A program made the translations under genes and the position numbers. 64,000 nt of DNA from Larus michahellis. Taxonomy: Eukaryota > Chordata > Aves > Charadriiformes > Laridae. Below the pieces are notes generated by a model. The model saw only the letters and a list, made by a program, of their open reading frames with translations. It made no database searches and had not been told where the DNA came from. The stretch is from positions 2,356,001 to 2,420,000 of the forward strand of contig NC_133903.1 in assembly GCF_964199755.1 (NCBI RefSeq). Reading direction: 5' to 3'. Position 1 is the stretch's first letter, and each line of letters opens with the position of its first letter. Shown in pieces: positions 63,200 to 64,000 of this stretch.

Positions 63200-64000
63200 G
63201 GTTGCAGCCCTTTTGTCGCCGGGACTCGTGCCGGGGGTTAATGGGGCAGAAGGAGATGGGAGCGGGGCGGCAGCACGGCTGGGACACAAAGGCCAAAACA
63301 CACGAGCTCCGAGGGGGACAGATGGGGACAGGGGAGGGAACCGACCGGGGCGGGCGGGGGCAGTGGGAGGGAAGGGGCTCCATCACTGAGCAGTGACGGG
63401 GGGGACCCAACCCCTGCGGCTCTCCCCCCACGTCCTATCGGGTCCCTCTCTTTCCCCGCAGGTCCCCTCCATCCCGGTTGGTCCCCCCCCACCCCACCGT
63501 GTGCCTCCAGCCTGCGTGTCCCCCCGCTCCGGTCCCTCCCGTCCGCTTCTCTCCGGCCGCATCCCAGCATCTTTTGATCCTGTAACAAATGACCCCGCCG
63601 CTCGCCCCGCGGGGGGAGCCGCTGGCGGGTCCCCCGCCCCCCGGGGGCTTTCACCGCTGCCCCGGCAAACTCGAAACTCTCCCCCCCGCCTCCCCAGAGA
63701 GGGGCGGCCGGGGGGGCCGGGGGCTGCAGGGCTGCGGGCAGCCCCTAGCAGGCGCTGCCTGCCCTCCGAGCGCGCACAATGCAGCCCGGTGCTGTTTAAT
63801 TAACGTGCAAATCGCGTAGATTAAACGACTCTAAATAATTAGCCACAGATCCTATAAACAGGATAACATATTTAATTAAGCGGCGATGTAGATTTTGGAA
63901 ACAGTTAATGCATTTTTAGAAGGGCTGCTTAGATCTCGCTTTTCCCTCCAACTTCAAGCGGCGGCCGAGCCCCGGCCGGCGGCGGGGGGGATGCTCGGGG
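63200..64000. other. CpG-rich sequence at the right edge
   Basis: CpG density rises strongly from about 63,300 to the end, interrupted by the AT-rich island at 63,785-63,950. By synteny this could be the edge of the UNCX CpG-island domain. No homeobox or UNCX coding sequence was recognised, and long open frames here are compositional. Confidence 0.35.
63785..63950. other. AT-rich island with paired TTTAATTAA palindromes, candidate enhancer
   Basis: Two perfect TTTAATTAA sites (63,795-63,803 and 63,871-63,879) lie 76 bases apart with a GTGCAAATC octamer-like site, AAATAATTAG and other ATTA cores, between two very CpG-rich blocks. This composition is typical of homeodomain-bound developmental enhancers. 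Confidence 0.4.

Noticed and set aside
63393..64000. UNCX coding sequence at the right edge
   Set aside because: No homeodomain or UNCX N-terminal peptide could be found. UNCX is expected further right.

Overview
This window is vertebrate nuclear DNA, most probably from a bird. The signs are split genes with GT/AG introns, several CR1-type LINE 3' ends (the dominant repeat of birds and other sauropsids), small compact introns, and a gene order matching the human 7p22.3 block (C7orf50 - GPER1 - ZFAND2A - UNCX). Species cannot be fixed from sequence alone.

Positions 1 to about 36,500 are AT-rich and appear to be intron of a minus-strand C7orf50-like gene. Its lysine-rich first coding exon is at 35,162-35,305 and its CpG-rich promoter lies at about 36,600-37,250. 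Two intronless-coding 7TM receptor genes sit inside this intron on the opposite (plus) strand. One is an unusual orphan receptor at 10,017-11,036, which lacks essentially all the class A signature motifs. The other is a canonical GPER1 at 20,417-21,490. Each has a clear splice acceptor just 5' of its coding exon, so noncoding 5' exons are expected. GPR146, which in mammals also lies in the C7orf50 intron, was not recognised here and may lie left of the window.

Positions 36,500-44,500 are GC-rich: the C7orf50 promoter, a G/C-rich minisatellite, and the complete four-exon ZFAND2A gene (145 aa, minus strand, 41,460-43,477). Its promoter is packed with antioxidant-response/MARE-like elements, a perfect CRE, an E-box and CCAAT boxes. 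This fits the known stress (arsenite) inducibility of the gene. Two nearly identical CR1 ends in the same orientation bracket exon 1 and the promoter.

Positions 44,500-64,000 contain no gene I can support. The region is a GC-rich gene desert with several CR1 fragments, a 36-bp minisatellite, a probable degraded retroviral gag fragment, and isolated AT-rich islands full of TAAT-type motifs. By synteny this should be the regulatory flank of the homeobox gene UNCX, and the islands are candidate conserved enhancers. Many long open frames in this half are by-products of GC-rich or repetitive sequence and were not called as genes.

The most interesting item is the motif-less orphan receptor nested beside GPER1.
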